A DNA stretch of 64,000 bases, taken from NCBI RefSeq assembly GCF_900044055.2, contig NZ_FCOX02000007.1, positions 62,001 through 126,000 on the forward strand, written 5' to 3'. Under the pieces are notes generated by a model. That model was not told the DNA's origin. It ran no database searches and saw nothing but the letters and a program-made list of their open reading frames with translations. The DNA comes from Caballeronia calidae (GTDB lineage: Bacteria; Pseudomonadota; Gammaproteobacteria; Burkholderiales; Burkholderiaceae). A program made the position numbers and the translations under genes. Below are positions 16,605-25,338 of this stretch, one piece after another (position 1 is the first letter of the stretch; every line of letters starts with the position of its first letter).

Positions 16605-17615
16605 TCATTGACCCCGGATGTATTTGTCGACGGCCTTGTTGTGGTCGCCCAGATTGTCGGAAAAGATGCTGCTGCCGTCGCCGCGCGACACGAAATACAG
16701 CGCGTTGCTCGCGGCGGGATTGAGCGTGGCGTTCAATGCGGCCACGCCGGGCAGCGCGATCGGAGTCGGCGGCAGGCCCATGCGCGTGTAGGTATTGTAC
16801 GGAGTGTCCGTCTGCAGGTCCTTTTTCCTCAGCTTGCCGCCATAGGCCGGGCCGAGGCCGTAGATCACGCTCGGGTCCGTCTGCAGCGGCATGCCGATGC
16901 GCAGCCGGTTCGCGAACACCGCCGCGACGAGCGGCCGGTCCTGCGCGCGCCCCGTCTCCTTCTCGACGATCGACGCCATGACGAGTGCCTCATAAGGCGT
17001 CTTGTAAGGCAGATTCTGCGCGCGCGTGTTCCATGCTTCGGTGAGCCGCGCCTGCATCGTCCGATACGCGCGCTTGTAGACCGCGAGATCGCTCGTGCCT
17101 TTGTCGAAGAGATAGGTGTCGGGGAAGAACAGCCCTTCGGCCGATGCCTTGTCCACTTCCGCTGCACCGATGGCGCGCAAGAGGTCGGTGTCGGTCATGC
17201 CCACGGTGTCGTGTTTCAGCGCGGGATTGCTGTCTAGTTCACCGCGCATTTTCTGCAACGTCCAGCCTTCGATGACGGTCGCGACATATTCGTTCACGTC
17301 CCCTCGTGCGATCTTCTGCAGCACCTCGTAAGGTGTGACGCCGCTCTTGAACGCGTAGTTGCCCGACTTCAGTTGTGCGGACAGGCCGAGCACGCGCGTC
17401 ATCAGCACGAACAACTCCGGCTCGACGGGCACGCCGCCGCGGTTCAACTGGGCGCTCACGCTGCGCAGGCTGCTATGGGGCTTGATGGTGACGTCGAGCT
17501 CGGGCGTCGACAGTTCCATGGGCCGGTTGGCCCACCACCAGACGCCGCCGGCGACGGCCGCCGCGAGCATCGCGGCAAGCACCGCCGCCACGACGCATTT
17601 CTTCAGAAAGGACAT
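16605..17615 (-). CDS. mltG: Endolytic murein transglycosylase
   Basis: MltG/YceG family, 336 residues. It cleaves nascent glycan strands in the periplasm and so limits glycan length. One N-terminal membrane anchor spans about residues 6-26. A LysM-like region follows (IKPHSSLRSVSAQLNRGG), and the catalytic YceG domain holds the key glutamate in ASIVEKETG. The C-terminal YNTYTRMGLPPTPIALPG stretch is also typical. The ATG at 17615 is preferred to a GTG at 17624. It is the first gene of the leftward cell-envelope/replication run and diverges from ygfZ with about 100 bases between. Confidence 0.94.
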   Translation of the reverse strand: MSFLKKCVVAAVLAAMLAAAVAGGVWWWANRPMELSTPELDVTIKPHSSLRSVSAQLNRGGVPVEPELFVLMTRVLGLSAQLKSGNYAFKSGVTPYEVLQKIARGDVNEYVATVIEGWTLQKMRGELDSNPALKHDTVGMTDTDLLRAIGAAEVDKASAEGLFFPDTYLFDKGTSDLAVYKRAYRTMQARLTEAWNTRAQNLPYKTPYEALVMASIVEKETGRAQDRPLVAAVFANRLRIGMPLQTDPSVIYGLGPAYGGKLRKKDLQTDTPYNTYTRMGLPPTPIALPGVAALNATLNPAASNALYFVSRGDGSSIFSDNLGDHNKAVDKYIRGQ

Positions 17616-17719
17616 GCGAAACACACTTGAGATAAGACCAATATAATAACTTGCCGCCTGCGCCAGAGCCGCTTTCGCCGGCCCGCGCCCAAATGACAGG
17701 ATTGACAGCCCGCCCGCTC

Positions 17720-18706
17720 ATGAATTCCCAGACCACCGCCCTCACCGCTTCCGATTTCGAAACCGTCAAGACCGCCGGCGCGTACATGCCGCTCACGCAG
17801 TTCGGCGTGATCGACGTCAAGGGCGAGGACGCCGCCCCGTTCCTGCACAACCAGGTCACGAACGACGTCCAGCATCTCGATGCATCCACCGCGCGGCTCG
17901 CGGGCTACTGCTCCCCGAAGGGCCGCCTTCTCGGCTCGTTCCTGATGTGGCGCACGGCCGACGCGGTGCGCCTTCTGATCGCGCGCGACGTGCAGGCCGC
18001 CGTGCAAAAGCGTCTGTCGATGTTCGTGCTGCGCTCGAAGGCGAAGCTCACCGACGCGACGTCCGAAGTTGCCGCGGTCGGTTTCGCGGGCGACGTGCGC
18101 GCGGCGCTGTCCGGCATCTTCGATGCGCTGCCCGACGGCGTCCACGTGAAGGTCGAAGGCCCGCACGGCTCGCTGATCCGCGTGCCGGACGCGGCGCACC
18201 GTCCGCGCTTTCTGTGGGTCGGTCCGAAGGCCGATGTCGAGGCCCGGCTCGCCAAGCTCGACGAAAAACTGCAGCGCGTGCCGGAGACGATGTGGGACTG
18301 GCTCGACATCCACGCGGGCGAGCCGCGCATCACGCACGCGACGGTCGAGCAGTTCGTCCCGCAGATGGTGAACTTCGACGTGCTCGGCGCGGTGAACTTC
18401 AAGAAAGGCTGCTATCCGGGCCAGGAGATCGTCGCGCGCAGCCAGTATCGCGGCACGATCAAGCGGCGCACGGCACTCGCCCATGCCGATACCGCGACGC
18501 CCGGCGCGGAGCTCTTTCATTCCGGCGATCCCGGCCAGCCGTGCGGGCTCGTCGTCAATGTGGCGCCCGCGGAGGGCGGCGGCGTCGATTGTCTCGTGGA
18601 GATCAAGCTCGCCGCGCTCGATGACGGCACGGTGCACGTCGGCTCCGCCGATGGCCCGGCGCTCGGCTTCGTGCCGCTGCCTTATGCGTTTCCCGCCGAC
18701 GCCTGA
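17720..18706 (+). CDS. ygfZ: Folate-binding tRNA-modifying/iron-sulfur repair protein YgfZ
   Basis: A 328-residue member of the YgfZ/GcvT-like family. The signature KGCYPGQEIVAR is intact near residues 232-243, including the cysteine needed for function in E. coli YgfZ. Known members bind tetrahydrofolate and support iron-sulfur enzymes such as MiaB. The start at 17720 (MNSQTTALTASDF) is chosen by family length; ATGs at 17651 and 17693 are in frame but add a Pro-rich, non-conserved segment. It diverges from mltG and is followed 12 bases later by the NRDE gene, with which it is probably cotranscribed. Confidence 0.9.
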   Translation: MNSQTTALTASDFETVKTAGAYMPLTQFGVIDVKGEDAAPFLHNQVTNDVQHLDASTARLAGYCSPKGRLLGSFLMWRTADAVRLLIARDVQAAVQKRLSMFVLRSKAKLTDATSEVAAVGFAGDVRAALSGIFDALPDGVHVKVEGPHGSLIRVPDAAHRPRFLWVGPKADVEARLAKLDEKLQRVPETMWDWLDIHAGEPRITHATVEQFVPQMVNFDVLGAVNFKKGCYPGQEIVARSQYRGTIKRRTALAHADTATPGAELFHSGDPGQPCGLVVNVAPAEGGGVDCLVEIKLAALDDGTVHVGSADGPALGFVPLPYAFPADA

Positions 18707-18718
18707 GGTTTCGCGCGC

Positions 18719-19537
18719 ATGTGTCTGATCGTCTTCGACTGGCAGCCTGCGGCTTCGCGTGAGAACGGCCGCGCGTTGCTGACGCTCTCGGCGAACCGCG
18801 ACGAGTTCTTTCGCCGCGACGCCGAGCCGATGCACTGGTGGAGCGACGCGCCCGGCGTTCTTGCGGGCCGCGATCTCACGGGCGGCGGAACGTGGCTCGG
18901 CATATCGCGCGATGGCCGCTTCGCCGCGCTGACGAATTATCGCGCGCCGGGCGAAGTGCGGCCGAATGCGCCGACGCGCGGTACGCTCGTGAGCGCGTTT
19001 CTCGCCGGCGAGCGTCTCGCGCCGCTCGATTATCTCGAGCGCGTGGCCGAGGAAGGTCACCGTTACAACGGTTTCAATCTGCTTTGCGGGGATTTCGCGC
19101 GACGCGAGCTCGGCTGGTACGGCAATCGCGCCGATGCGCCGCCCGCCCTGCTCGATGCCGGCGTGCATGGCTTATCCAACAGCCTTCTGAACACGCCGTG
19201 GCCGAAGCTCGTCGCGCAGCGCGAGGCCTTGTGCGATCTGATCCACGCCGATGAGCGTCCGTCGCTCGATGAGCTCATCGAGACCTTGCGCGATCCGCGC
19301 ATCGCGAACGACGAGCATTTGCCGTCGACGGGCATTTCGATCGAACGTGAGCGCGTGCTGTCGGCGGCGTTCATCGAAACGGCGGACTACGGCACACGCA
19401 GCACGACGGCTTTGCGCGTGATGCCTTCGGCGCGTGGCTTATCGGTCGATATCAAGGAACGCAGCGACGATGACGGTTCGCATCGCATCGTCAGGCCGGG
19501 GGCGTTCGAGCGGGCGTTCGGGTTCGAGGTCGCGTGA
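18719..19537 (+). CDS. NRDE (TANGO2-like) family protein
   Basis: A 272-residue protein of the NRDE/TANGO2 family. The N-terminus is MCLIVFDWQP and the name-giving motif appears as SANRDEFFRRDAEP near residues 23-36. GGGTWLGISRDGRFAALTNYR and GLSNSLLNTPWPKL are also family-typical. Eukaryotic TANGO2 is linked to heme and lipid handling, but the bacterial role is unproven. The initial cysteine after Met-1 is conserved, as in Ntn-hydrolase-like proteins. The gene begins 12 bases after ygfZ. The 192 bases downstream, up to the convergent hydrolase gene, hold nothing I can call. Confidence 0.88.
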   Translation: MCLIVFDWQPAASRENGRALLTLSANRDEFFRRDAEPMHWWSDAPGVLAGRDLTGGGTWLGISRDGRFAALTNYRAPGEVRPNAPTRGTLVSAFLAGERLAPLDYLERVAEEGHRYNGFNLLCGDFARRELGWYGNRADAPPALLDAGVHGLSNSLLNTPWPKLVAQREALCDLIHADERPSLDELIETLRDPRIANDEHLPSTGISIERERVLSAAFIETADYGTRSTTALRVMPSARGLSVDIKERSDDDGSHRIVRPGAFERAFGFEVA

Positions 19538-19729
19538 CATACACGGTTGCGGCGACGAGCAGCGCAGTGATGACATCGACTGCCCCGAGCACGGGCAAGG
19601 GATCGGACCGGCGGCGCCAAGCCTGGTTTGCAGGGTTGTGATGTTCACGGCGAATCTGTGCCGATCGAATGGCTGAAACGCCATTTAACATTCCGAAGCA
19701 GATTCCTTGCAGGCGAAAACTCGGATTCT

Positions 19730-20683
19730 TTATTCGAACACCGTCCGCAACGCCCTCACCGCATCCGCATGCGCTTCCGCCACTTCCGGCACGAACCCGC
19801 CCATCTTGAAGAACTCGTGGATCATGCCTTCGTAGCGCACGAGCGTGACCGGCACGCCCGCTTCCTCGAGTCTTGAAGCAAACGCAATGTCCTCGTCATA
19901 GAGCGGATCATGATCCGCCGCCGCGATCCATGCGGGCGCGACGCCCGTGAAATCCGGCACGCCACGCGCCGCATCGAGCGGTGCGAAGCGCCAGTCGTCG
20001 CGGTCGCGCTCGTCGCGCACATACTGCTCGAAGAACCATTGAATCGTTTCGCCGGAAAGCAGATAGCCCTCCGCGAGCCGCGCATGCGATGCGCTCTCCT
20101 GCCACGCGCTCGTTCCCGGATAGATCAGCAGTTGCAGCCGCAGGCCGATGCCCGCATCGCGCGCGAGCACCGCGCACACGATCGCGAGCGTGCCGCCCGC
20201 GCTGTCGCCGCCGATCGCGAGCCGCCCGGGATCGATGCCGAGCGTCGGCGCCTCGCGCGCGAGCCACTGCAGCGCATCGAACGCGTCGTGCACCGCGACG
20301 GGAAACTTGTGCTCCGGCGCGAGCCGGTAATCGACCGATACGACCGCGCAACTCGCGTCGTGCGCGAGCTTGCGGCACAGCGCGTCGTGCGTCGACACGC
20401 TTCCGACCGTGAATCCGCCGCCATGCAGATACAGCAGCGCGGCAGAAGGTTCGGCCCAGCTCGGTTCGGCAGGCTGATACACGCGCACGCCGATGGTTTC
20501 GCCATCGCGCGCCGGAATGCGCAGGTCTTCGACGCTGTGCATCGGCAGCGGCGCGATATCGAGAATCTGCGCGCTCATCGCGTAGGCGGCGCGCGCCTGT
20601 TGCGGCGTCAGCGTGTGATACGGCGGGCGATTGGCGCGCGCGACCATCTCCAGGATTTGCGCGATCTTCGGATTGAGCGGCAT
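19730..20683 (-). CDS. Alpha/beta hydrolase of the hormone-sensitive lipase (HSL) family
   Basis: A 317-residue esterase. It shows the HSL-family oxyanion motif LHGGGF near residue 83, the nucleophile elbow GDSAGG near 155-160, the acid in ADHDPLYDED and the histidine in GMIHEFF. The start at 20683 (MPLNPKIAQILE) fits the family; the frame is open much further upstream, but that overlaps the SDR gene. It is last in a leftward run of catabolic genes, 50 bases after the SDR gene. Probable substrates are short- or medium-chain esters. Confidence 0.9.
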   Translation of the reverse strand: MPLNPKIAQILEMVARANRPPYHTLTPQQARAAYAMSAQILDIAPLPMHSVEDLRIPARDGETIGVRVYQPAEPSWAEPSAALLYLHGGGFTVGSVSTHDALCRKLAHDASCAVVSVDYRLAPEHKFPVAVHDAFDALQWLAREAPTLGIDPGRLAIGGDSAGGTLAIVCAVLARDAGIGLRLQLLIYPGTSAWQESASHARLAEGYLLSGETIQWFFEQYVRDERDRDDWRFAPLDAARGVPDFTGVAPAWIAAADHDPLYDEDIAFASRLEEAGVPVTLVRYEGMIHEFFKMGGFVPEVAEAHADAVRALRTVFE

Positions 20684-20733
20684 CGGCGGAAAAAGCGTCA
20701 AAGGGACACGATGATGCCACGATCCGCGCGCCG

Positions 20734-21594
20734 TCAGCGCGGACGTTTCAGCGACATCGGATCGGTGGGATTGCGCAGTTGCGCGATGTCGTCGAGCCGC
20801 AGTTGCACCGACGCCATGATGGCCGGATGCGTGATGACGTAGAAGCGCCCTTCGCGCACCGCATCGAATGTCAGTTCGGCGATGTCGCCTGCCGACAGCT
20901 TGCCGCCCTCCACCGCCCTCGTCAGTTGGCGCGCCGCGAGTTTTTGCGAGGCCGTGTAAGGCGCGTCGTTGGCGAGCGCGCCGGGCCGCGAGCGTTCGGC
21001 ATCCGCGATGCCGGTCGGTACGAACGCGGGACACAGCAGCGACACGCCGATCGACGACGCGCCCGCGAGCCGCAGATCGTGATAAAGCGTCTCGGTCAGC
21101 GCGACGACCGCATGCTTCGACGCGTTGTAGACGCCCATCGCGGGCGCGGCGAGCAGGCCCGCCACCGACGCCGTGTTGACGATGTGCGCCGGCTCGTTCT
21201 GCGCGAGCATGACCGGCACGAACGCGCGCAGACCGTTCGCCACGCCCATTACGTTCACGCCGAAAACCCATTGCCAGTCGTTCGCGCTGTTCTCCCAGAC
21301 GAAGCCGCCCGCGCCGACGCCTGCGTTGTTGAAGAGCAGATGCACGCTGCCGAACGCATCGAGCGATGCGCGCGCGAGGGCGTCGACCTGAGCGCCGTCC
21401 GATACGTCCGTCGCGACGCCGATCGCCGCGCCGCCCGCCGCGCGCACCGCGTCGAGGGTCGCGGCGAGCGCGGCGGCATCGACGTCCGCGAGCACGAGCT
21501 TCATGCCGAGCGCCGCGCCTTTCATCGCGAACGCCCGCCCGAACCCGCTGCCCGCACCGGTGATGACGGCGACCTTGCCTTCGAAGCGATCCAC
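20734..21594 (-). CDS. Short-chain dehydrogenase/reductase
   Basis: A 286-residue NAD(P)-dependent oxidoreductase of the classical SDR type. It has the dinucleotide motif TGAGSGFGRAF near 12-22, NNAG near 89-92, the catalytic serine in VNTASVAG and YNASK near 155-159. The acidic residue at the end of strand 2 (LADVD) suggests NAD preference, which is inference. The start codon is GTG at 21594, with AAGGA about six bases upstream. It lies 25 bases after the CurA-like gene in the catabolic operon. The substrate is unknown. Confidence 0.9.
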   Translation of the reverse strand: MDRFEGKVAVITGAGSGFGRAFAMKGAALGMKLVLADVDAAALAATLDAVRAAGGAAIGVATDVSDGAQVDALARASLDAFGSVHLLFNNAGVGAGGFVWENSANDWQWVFGVNVMGVANGLRAFVPVMLAQNEPAHIVNTASVAGLLAAPAMGVYNASKHAVVALTETLYHDLRLAGASSIGVSLLCPAFVPTGIADAERSRPGALANDAPYTASQKLAARQLTRAVEGGKLSAGDIAELTFDAVREGRFYVITHPAIMASVQLRLDDIAQLRNPTDPMSLKRPR

Positions 21595-21619
21595 GTGCGT
21601 TCCTTTGCTTGAGGGAAAG

Positions 21620-22624
21620 CTAGATGAGCTTCACCAGTTGCTTGCCGAAGTTCTTGCCGCGCAGAAGGCCGAGAAACGCTTCGGGCGCATTCTCGAGTCC
21701 TTCCGCGATGCTCTCGCGAAAATGCAGCTTCTTCGTCGCGACGCGCTCGCCGAGTTCCTTCAGCGCCTGCGGCCAGATATCCAGATGTTCGTAGACGATG
21801 AAGCCTTGCAGCTTGAGCCGCTGCGTGAGGATGAGCCGGGGCGCGTCCATCGGCGTCGGTTTGCCGTCGTAGCCCGAGATCATTCCGCATACCGCCATAC
21901 GCCCGAACGCGTTCATGCGCGCGAGCACGGCATTGAGCACTTCGCCGCCGACGTTCTCGAAGTAGCCGTCGATGCCATTGGGCGTCGCGGCCTTGAGGTC
22001 TTCGTAGAGCTTGCCCGCCTTGTAATCGACGCACGCATCGAAGCCGAGCGTCTCGACGACATAGCGGCATTTCTCCGCGCCGCCCGCGATGCCCACCGCG
22101 CGGCAGCCGGCCGCCTTCGCGAGTTGCCCGACGACGCTGCCCACCGCGCCGCTCGCCGCCGACACGACGACCGTCTCGCCCGCCTTCGGCTCGATGATGC
22201 GATTCAACCCGTACCACGCCGTGACGCCCGGCATGCCGACCGCGCCGAGATACGCGGACAGCGGCACGCGCGAGGCATCGACCTTGTTCAGGCCTTTCCC
22301 ATCGGACGTGCCGTACTCCTGCCAGCCGAGCACGCCGACGACGCTATCGCCCGGCTTGAACGCGGGATTGCGCGATTCGCTGACGACGCCCACCGTGCCG
22401 CCGATCATCACTTCATCGAGCGGCTGCGGCGCGGCGTACGATTTCGCGTCGCTCATGCGGCCGCGCATGTACGGATCGAGCGAAAGATAGTGGTTGCGCA
22501 CGCGCACTTCGCCGTCCTGAAGCGGCGCGAGCGGCGTTTCGACCAGCTTGAAGTTCGACACCGACGCCTCGCCCTCGGGGCGCGACACGAGCAATATCTG
22601 ACGGTTGATCTGTGCGTCTGCCAT
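21620..22624 (-). CDS. NADP-dependent medium-chain oxidoreductase (CurA/leukotriene reductase type)
   Basis: A 334-residue zinc-independent medium-chain reductase. The N-terminal catalytic domain contains LDPYMRGRM near 50-58 and the Rossmann part has VSAASGAVGSVVGQLAK near 152-168. Absence of the zinc-binding cysteines and the closing region with LQGFIVYEH place it with CurA, leukotriene B4 dehydrogenase and other enone/alkenal reductases. The ATG has AAGGAG seven bases upstream. It is in the leftward catabolic run, 24 bases after the thioesterase gene. Confidence 0.9.
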   Translation of the reverse strand: MADAQINRQILLVSRPEGEASVSNFKLVETPLAPLQDGEVRVRNHYLSLDPYMRGRMSDAKSYAAPQPLDEVMIGGTVGVVSESRNPAFKPGDSVVGVLGWQEYGTSDGKGLNKVDASRVPLSAYLGAVGMPGVTAWYGLNRIIEPKAGETVVVSAASGAVGSVVGQLAKAAGCRAVGIAGGAEKCRYVVETLGFDACVDYKAGKLYEDLKAATPNGIDGYFENVGGEVLNAVLARMNAFGRMAVCGMISGYDGKPTPMDAPRLILTQRLKLQGFIVYEHLDIWPQALKELGERVATKKLHFRESIAEGLENAPEAFLGLLRGKNFGKQLVKLI

Positions 22625-22648
22625 GCGGGTTCTCCTTCGGGTTGGCGT

Positions 22649-23134
22649 TCAGGCGTCGCTCGGTCCCGGCGTCGCCTTCGGATCGGAGCGCATCTTCTGC
22701 CGGACGATATCGCGCCCGACCGCAAGCCGCTTCATGTACTTGAACGTGCCGAGCGCCTTCGCGACGAAATGGCCTTCACTGTCGCGGATTTCGCCTTCGC
22801 AATAGGCCATCGTCGTGGAGCGATGCAGCACGCGCCCGTAGCCGCGCAACTCGCCGCGTCCCGGCTGCATGAAGTTCACCTTCATCTCGACGGTGACGAC
22901 GCCGATGCCATCGCCCGCGACGCTGCGCGCGGCGAGCGCGAGCGCGGCATCGAGCAAGGTCATCGTGACGCCGCCGTGCGCGATGCCCCACGTATTCAGA
23001 TGCGCTTCCTGAAGCGGCATGCGCACTTCGGCTTCGCCATCCTTCGCCTGGACGAGCTGCACGCCGAGGGCGTCGATGAACGGGCTTTCGATCGAGACGC
23101 CGCCCGTGCCTGCGGGTGTATCGGATGTGGACAT
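22649..23134 (-). CDS. PaaI-type hotdog-fold thioesterase
   Basis: A 161-residue acyl-CoA thioesterase of the PaaI/YdiI type. The hotdog motif NTWGIAHGGVTMTLLD near residues 47-62 holds the catalytic-site residues, with the central helix ALALAARS behind it. It probably hydrolyses aryl- or acyl-CoA that would otherwise trap coenzyme A. ATG 23134 (MSTSDTPAG) is preferred; the frame is open to 23161. It starts five bases after the stop of the Dabb gene, so the two are coupled. Confidence 0.88.
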   Translation of the reverse strand: MSTSDTPAGTGGVSIESPFIDALGVQLVQAKDGEAEVRMPLQEAHLNTWGIAHGGVTMTLLDAALALAARSVAGDGIGVVTVEMKVNFMQPGRGELRGYGRVLHRSTTMAYCEGEIRDSEGHFVAKALGTFKYMKRLAVGRDIVRQKMRSDPKATPGPSDA

Positions 23135-23139
23135 CGCGT

Positions 23140-23442
23140 TCACACTTCGTAGTCGACGCATTGACGGTCTTCGCGAACCGCCGCCACGAAGTCCTTCAAC
23201 GCCTGATGCTTCGGATGCACCTGATAGGCTTCGAGCGCGGCGCGATCGTCGAAATCGGAGACGAGCACGACGTCATACGTGCATTCGAAACCCGGCTGCG
23301 CGGTGCCGACCTCGAAATGCCCTTGCCCCTTCACGATGCTGCGGCAGGTTTCGAGCTTCGCCTTGAGTTTCTGCGCGTTCTCCGCGCGGCTCGCGCCCTC
23401 GGCGTTTTCCTTGAGTTTCCACATGACGATGTGACGTAGCAC
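23140..23442 (-). CDS. Dabb (stress-responsive A/B barrel) domain protein
   Basis: A 100-residue dimeric alpha/beta barrel protein. The start is a GTG at 23442 (read VLRHIVMWKLKE, initiating as Met) with a strong AGGAG six bases upstream, which is better than any ATG here. Family landmarks are HIVMWKLK at the N-terminus, FEVGTAQPGFECTYDVVLVSDF and LEAYQVHPKHQALKDFV. Dabb proteins include small cyclases and stress proteins; this one has no known reaction. It sits between the thiolase and thioesterase genes in the catabolic operon, which suggests a role with acyl-CoA intermediates. Confidence 0.86.
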   Translation of the reverse strand: MLRHIVMWKLKENAEGASRAENAQKLKAKLETCRSIVKGQGHFEVGTAQPGFECTYDVVLVSDFDDRAALEAYQVHPKHQALKDFVAAVREDRQCVDYEV

Positions 23443-23512
23443 GGCGGCTCCTGATATCGAACGAGACCTGAAGCGTAGCAAAAATCGCCGTGCTTCGAAG
23501 CACGCGGACTCG

Positions 23513-24691
23513 TCACACGATTTCGAACAGACCCGCCGCGCCCTGCCCGCCGCCGATGCACATCGTGACCACGACGAACTTCGCGCCGCGCCGCTTGCCC
23601 TCGATGAGCGCATGGCCCGTCAGACGCGCGCCCGACACGCCGTACGGATGCCCGACCGCGATCGCGCCGCCGTTCACGTTCAGCCGCTCGTCAGGAATGC
23701 CGAGCCGGTCGCGGCAGTACAGCACCTGCACGGCGAAGGCTTCGTTCAGTTCCCACAAGTCGATGTCATCGACGGACAAGCCCGCGCGCTTCAAAAGCTT
23801 CGGCACCGCGAACACCGGACCGATGCCCATTTCATCCGGCTCGCAGCCCGCGACCGCGAAGCCGCGGAAAATGCCGAGCGGCTGAAGCCCTTCCTTCTCC
23901 GCGAGCTTCGCGTTCATCACGACGCATGCGCAAGCGCCATCGGAGAACTGGCTCGCGTTGCCCGCCGTGATGACGCCGCCCGGCAACGCGGTGCGGATCG
24001 TCGAGACACCTTCGAGCGTCGTGTCGGCGCGGATGCCTTCGTCGGCGGCGAGCGTCACTTCCTTCGTGTACAAGCGCCCCGTCGCCTTGTCGGCGATGCC
24101 GGCGAGCACGGTGATCGGCACGATTTCATCGTCGAACCTGCCGGCTGCCTGCGCGGCCGCCGCGCGCTGCTGCGAGCGCACGCCGTACGCGTCCTGCCGC
24201 TCCTTCGAGATCTCGTAGCGCTTTGCGACGTTCTCGGCGGTCTGCAGCATGGACCAGTAGATTTCGGGCTTGTGCCGGTTGAGCCAGCCTTCGGTCAGCA
24301 TGTGGCGGTTCATCTCGTTCTGCACGCACGAGATCGATTCGACGCCGCCCGCGACGAAGACATCGCCCTCGCCCGTCATCACGCGCTGCGCGGCGAGCGC
24401 GATCGTCTGCAGGCCCGACGAGCAGAAGCGGTTCACCGTCATGCCCGGCACGGAGACGGGCAGGCCCGCGCGCAACGCGATCTGCCGCGCGATGTTCGCG
24501 CCCGTCGCGCCTTCCGGATTCGCGCAGCCCATGATGACGTCCTCGACGCGCGCCGGATCGATGCCCGCGCGCTCGACGACGGCCTTCGTCACATGGCCGC
24601 CGAGTGTCGCGCCGTGGGTCATGTTGAGCGCGCCGCGCCACGATTTGGCGAGCGCGGTGCGCGCCGTCGATACGATCACTGCATCGGTCAT
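23513..24691 (-). CDS. Acetyl-CoA C-acyltransferase (thiolase)
   Basis: A 392-residue thiolase. The nucleophile cysteine is in [16 protein letters not shown] near residue 87, the [10 protein letters not shown] motif holds the histidine near 349, and the second cysteine is in [10 protein letters not shown] near 379. It would cleave 3-ketoacyl-CoA in the last beta-oxidation step. Its ATG overlaps the TGA of the nicotinamidase gene (ATGA, 24691-24688), indicating translational coupling. With the fadJ-like gene two positions upstream it makes a full beta-oxidation module. Confidence 0.94.
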   Translation of the reverse strand: MTDAVIVSTARTALAKSWRGALNMTHGATLGGHVTKAVVERAGIDPARVEDVIMGCANPEGATGANIARQIALRAGLPVSVPGMTVNRFCSSGLQTIALAAQRVMTGEGDVFVAGGVESISCVQNEMNRHMLTEGWLNRHKPEIYWSMLQTAENVAKRYEISKERQDAYGVRSQQRAAAAQAAGRFDDEIVPITVLAGIADKATGRLYTKEVTLAADEGIRADTTLEGVSTIRTALPGGVITAGNASQFSDGACACVVMNAKLAEKEGLQPLGIFRGFAVAGCEPDEMGIGPVFAVPKLLKRAGLSVDDIDLWELNEAFAVQVLYCRDRLGIPDERLNVNGGAIAVGHPYGVSGARLTGHALIEGKRRGAKFVVVTMCIGGGQGAAGLFEIV

Positions 24692-25326
24692 GTCGTCTTC
24701 CTCACGATGTCTTCGGAAAGCATGCGGCACACACCCGCCGCGTTCATGTCTTGCCAGGCTCGTTCGAGCGAGCCGTTCAGATCGATCGCGCGGCACGCGT
24801 CCTCGATCACGATCACGTCGAAGCCCGCCGCGCGCGCATCGAGCGCGGACCACGCGACGCAATAGTCGGTCGCGAGTCCCGCGAGCCATACGCGCTTCGC
24901 GCCGACATCGCGCAGATAGCCTGCGAGGCCCGTGGGCGTCACGCGATCCGCTTCGACAAATGCCGAATAGCTGTCGACGTGCTCGTGATGCCCCTTGCGC
25001 ACGACGAGCCGCGCATGCGGCACGTGCAGATCGCGATGCAGCGCCGCGCCTGGCGTGTCCTGCACGCAGTGCACCGGCCATAACACCTGCTCGCCATAGG
25101 GCCGCGTCATCATCTCGAACGGCTTGCGTCCCGTGTGATTCGCCGCGAACGACACATGCGAGCGCGGATGCCAGTCCTGCGTCAGCACGACATGCGAGAA
25201 CGCGCGCGCAAGGCGGTTGATGACGGGCACGACTTCATCGCCCGCTGCGACGGCGAGCGCGCCGCCGGGCATGAAGTCGTATTGCACATCGACCACGAGA
25301 AGTGCGTCTTCGACGGGTTTGATCAT
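24688..25326 (-). CDS. pncA: Nicotinamidase (PncA-type isochorismatase fold)
   Basis: A 212-residue cysteine hydrolase that converts nicotinamide to nicotinate for NAD salvage. The catalytic aspartate is in [16 protein letters not shown] near residue 14. Metal ligands are in [13 protein letters not shown], the lysine is in VRKGHHEH, and the nucleophile cysteine is in [13 protein letters not shown] near 151. Length fits PncA. It starts 12 bases after the fadJ-like gene and overlaps the thiolase start by four bases, so it is firmly inside the fatty-acid operon, an unexpected place for an NAD salvage gene. Confidence 0.92.
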   Translation of the reverse strand: MIKPVEDALLVVDVQYDFMPGGALAVAAGDEVVPVINRLARAFSHVVLTQDWHPRSHVSFAANHTGRKPFEMMTRPYGEQVLWPVHCVQDTPGAALHRDLHVPHARLVVRKGHHEHVDSYSAFVEADRVTPTGLAGYLRDVGAKRVWLAGLATDYCVAWSALDARAAGFDVIVIEDACRAIDLNGSLERAWQDMNAAGVCRMLSEDIVRKTT

Positions 25327-25338
25327 GGCGTTCGATTC

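Noticed and set aside
19491..19691. Minus-strand 66-codon frame with a hydrophobic stretch (VDVITALLVAATVYVT).
   Set aside because: It overlaps the 3' end of the NRDE gene, has Arg/Pro-rich ends, no ribosome binding site and no recognised relatives. It could be revisited if expression is seen.
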